Source: M50B103 sp041667565
GTDB lineage: Bacteria > Fidelibacterota > Fidelibacteria > Fidelibacterales > Fidelibacteraceae
NCBI GenBank assembly: GCA_964572745.1
Contig: CAZNFT010000070.1
Coordinates: forward strand, 1 to 8,528
Length of the DNA stretch: 8,528 nt
Reading direction: 5' to 3'
A program made the translations under genes and the position numbers. Shown here one piece after another: positions 7,518 through 8,528 of this stretch; positions within the stretch are counted from its first letter, which is position 1; every line of letters begins with the position of its first letter. Under the pieces are notes generated by a model. The model was not told the origin of the DNA and did no database searches. It was given only the letters and a program-made list of their open reading frames with translations.

Positions 7518-8251
7518 TATTCTTCTTCTTCGTCAACTTCTATTTCCGTATCTCCTGCAAACAGGAAGCGGCCACAAAAATCGCAGGTTACAACTTGATT
7601 CTTTTTATAAATATTGACACGTTTTTGTGGGATTACCCTATTATGGCAACCGTTACACGCATCACGAACCAAAGGAACCACAGCTAAACCATTGCGAGCC
7701 TTGCGTACGCGAGTATAGACAGAATAATATTGTCTTGGTACGCCTTTCATCAATTCTGCACGTTTTTTTTCTAACTCGCTTTTTTCTTTTTCTGTCTCTT
7801 TTTGAGTTGCAGCTAAAGATATTTTTGCCTTTTTAAGATTTTCTTCCATTCCTTTAACGGTGGAACCTGATTCATCAAAGGCTTTTTTCAGGCGTTCTGT
7901 TTCTTCTTCAGCTTGCAATATTTGATCTTCAGCTTCTTTAACAGCATTTTTATTAAAATCGATTTCGGCTGTTAAGGCATCGTATTCACGATTTGTCGTA
8001 ACCAGATAAAGCTGTTCCTGATATTTTTTTACTTTCAGATTAAGATCTTCTATTTTAGCCTCATTGCTTCTGATAGTACTAGCGTTTTCTTCAATGCTTG
8101 TCTCACGAATCCCGTTCTGTTCTTTTTCATTCTCGATTTGAATCTCAAGTGTTTTAACCATTTCGGGAAGATCACCTAATTTCTCGATCAGTTCATCTAA
8201 ACGAGAATCAAGTCCTTGAAGTTCCACTAGTTGTTGAAGCACCTTTTGCAT
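7517..8251 (-). CDS. Coiled-coil protein with C-terminal C4 zinc ribbon
   Basis: This 244-residue protein belongs to the widespread C4-type zinc-ribbon family (zf-RING_7, sometimes labelled CdsZ-like). Its biochemical role is not established. Residues 1 to about 170 form a long helical coiled coil rich in Glu and Lys, with the family-typical segment YLVTTNREYDALTAEI (82-97). After a short basic linker (KGVPRQYYSVYTRVRKAR), a zinc ribbon holds C199-x-x-C202 (CNGCHNRVIPQ) and C223-x-x-C226 (CDFCGRFLF), so all four zinc ligands are present. The tail is acidic (EVDEEEE). There is no signal peptide or membrane segment, so it should be cytoplasmic. The ATG at 8251 has a strong GGAGG nine bases upstream. 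From memory, members of this family sit beside rnpB in several phyla, as here, where the stop codon touches the RNA gene. That suggests a link to RNA metabolism, unproven. Confidence 0.9.
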   Translation of the reverse strand: MQKVLQQLVELQGLDSRLDELIEKLGDLPEMVKTLEIQIENEKEQNGIRETSIEENASTIRSNEAKIEDLNLKVKKYQEQLYLVTTNREYDALTAEIDFNKNAVKEAEDQILQAEEETERLKKAFDESGSTVKGMEENLKKAKISLAATQKETEKEKSELEKKRAELMKGVPRQYYSVYTRVRKARNGLAVVPLVRDACNGCHNRVIPQKRVNIYKKNQVVTCDFCGRFLFAGDTEIEVDEEEE

Positions 8252-8260
8252 ATGTTTTTA

Positions 8261-8265
8261 CCTCC
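8261..8265 (-). promoter_or_regulatory. Shine-Dalgarno of the zinc-ribbon gene
   Basis: GGAGG lies nine bases before the ATG at 8251, the strongest ribosome-binding site in the window. It is only about 14 nt downstream of the U-tract of the terminator at 8280-8309. Confidence 0.8.
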
Positions 8266-8272
8266 AAAAATT

Positions 8273-8301
8273 ATTATATAAAAAAAACGCACATCTGTAT
8301 A
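8273..8301 (-). promoter_or_regulatory. Possible promoter of the zinc-ribbon/rnpB operon
   Basis: On the minus strand a perfect TATAAT -10 box (8273-8278) lies 17 bp downstream of TATACA (8296-8301), which matches four of six bases of TTGACA. The expected start would be near 8266, giving a very short leader beginning at the Shine-Dalgarno. The element lies inside the terminator hairpin and its T-tract, so the TATAAT could be a by-product of an A/T-rich tract. It is the simplest way for the gene to escape the terminator. Confidence 0.4.
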
Positions 8302-8309
8302 TGCGCGTT
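8280..8309 (-). terminator. Rho-independent terminator just upstream of the zinc-ribbon gene
   Basis: On the minus strand AACGCGCAT (8301-8309) pairs with ATGTGCGTT (8286-8294) across nine positions, one a G-U pair, around a six-base loop, and runs into eight consecutive U residues. It ends about 14 nt before the GGAGG of the zinc-ribbon gene. It could end a gene lying to the right of the window, or act as an attenuator for the operon. Confidence 0.75.
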
Positions 8310-8398
8310 ATTTCTTTGCTACCCCGTGGCCAGCTATGTATTTGATGTCTTTCAATTTAAGAAAGTACCTCGTTTTAGAATAAACAAATCAACCTTCT

Positions 8399-8427
8399 AA
8401 TATCGTCCTTTTCGGAGCAGATGTCAA
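8399..8427 (-). promoter_or_regulatory. Candidate promoter with perfect TTGACA box
   Basis: On the minus strand TTGACA (8422-8427) is followed after exactly 17 bp by GATATT (8399-8404), which matches four of six bases of TATAAT. Transcription from about 8392 would run some 110 nt before the terminator at 8280-8309, passing small hairpins at 8349-8365 (CTTTC/GAAAG) and 8318-8334. The transcript would be either a regulated leader for the zinc-ribbon gene or a short independent RNA. This is consensus matching only. Confidence 0.35.
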
Positions 8428-8480
8428 ATGTTAATTGATCTTTTATTTTAATTGTTGAAGAGTGGGTGGTATGCTTAGAG

Positions 8481-8528
8481 AAAGTTTGGCTCAAACTTTA
8501 TTTCTGAGTTTGGCTCAAACTTTATTTC
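8481..8528. repeat. 24-bp palindromic tandem repeat reaching the window edge
   Basis: AGTTTGGCTCAAACTTTATTTC occurs at 8483-8504 and 8507-8528, a period of 24 bp, and the array may continue beyond the window. Each unit is a near-palindrome. The first has 8-bp arms AAAGTTTG (8481-8488) and CAAACTTT (8492-8499) around GCT, and the second has 6-bp arms. The core TTTGGCTCAAACTT recurs at 195-208. The period is a multiple of three and the minus strand is open across both units to a TAA at 8475-8477 (EIKFEPNSEIKFEPNFL), so the end of a coding sequence is a less likely alternative. Confidence 0.75.

Noticed and set aside
8481..8528. CRISPR array
   Set aside because: The two units are separated by only two bases, so there are no spacers. 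This is a simple tandem repeat.

Overview
The window is AT-rich bacterial chromosome and looks like an ordinary housekeeping region. Every confident gene lies on the minus strand. Read in transcription order (right to left), they are: a coiled-coil/C4 zinc-ribbon protein, the RNase P RNA (rnpB), recJ, a PgpH-type cyclic-di-AMP phosphodiesterase, ybeY, a CNNM/CBS-domain (CorC/HlyC-type) membrane protein, and mazG. There is no phage, CRISPR array, intact transposon or tRNA.

Organism: the class A RNase P RNA and Shine-Dalgarno signals show a bacterium. In YbeY the third metal ligand is Asp instead of His (HGACHLCGYDD), a form I associate with the Bacteroidetes/FCB group. Together with the gene order and base composition, this suggests an FCB-superphylum bacterium, perhaps Cloacimonadota. 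That is an inference without a database search.

Layout: positions 1-389 are non-coding, with a 13-nt inverted repeat enclosing what may be a decayed sequence. Positions 390-3002 hold mazG, the CBS protein and ybeY. Positions 2999-7110 hold the c-di-AMP phosphodiesterase and recJ. Positions 7138-7517 hold rnpB, squeezed between recJ and the zinc-ribbon gene. Positions 8252-8528 are the upstream region, with an intrinsic terminator and promoter-like elements just before the zinc-ribbon start and a 24-bp palindromic tandem repeat at the window edge. The core of that repeat recurs at 195-208.

How the genes work together: spacing is tight (4-nt overlap of pgpH and ybeY, 1 nt between ybeY and the CBS gene if its ATG is used, 27 nt between rnpB and recJ, 59 nt between recJ and pgpH), so much of the block is probably co-transcribed. 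The functions are tRNA and rRNA processing (rnpB, ybeY), DNA repair (recJ), c-di-AMP turnover (pgpH), a probable ion transporter with nucleotide-binding CBS domains, and nucleotide-pool cleaning (mazG). I found no convincing new multi-gene system. The points most worth a second look are the arrangement upstream of the zinc-ribbon/rnpB pair, the dispersed palindromic repeat, the possible relic at 1-389, and the pairing of a c-di-AMP hydrolase with a CBS-domain transporter.
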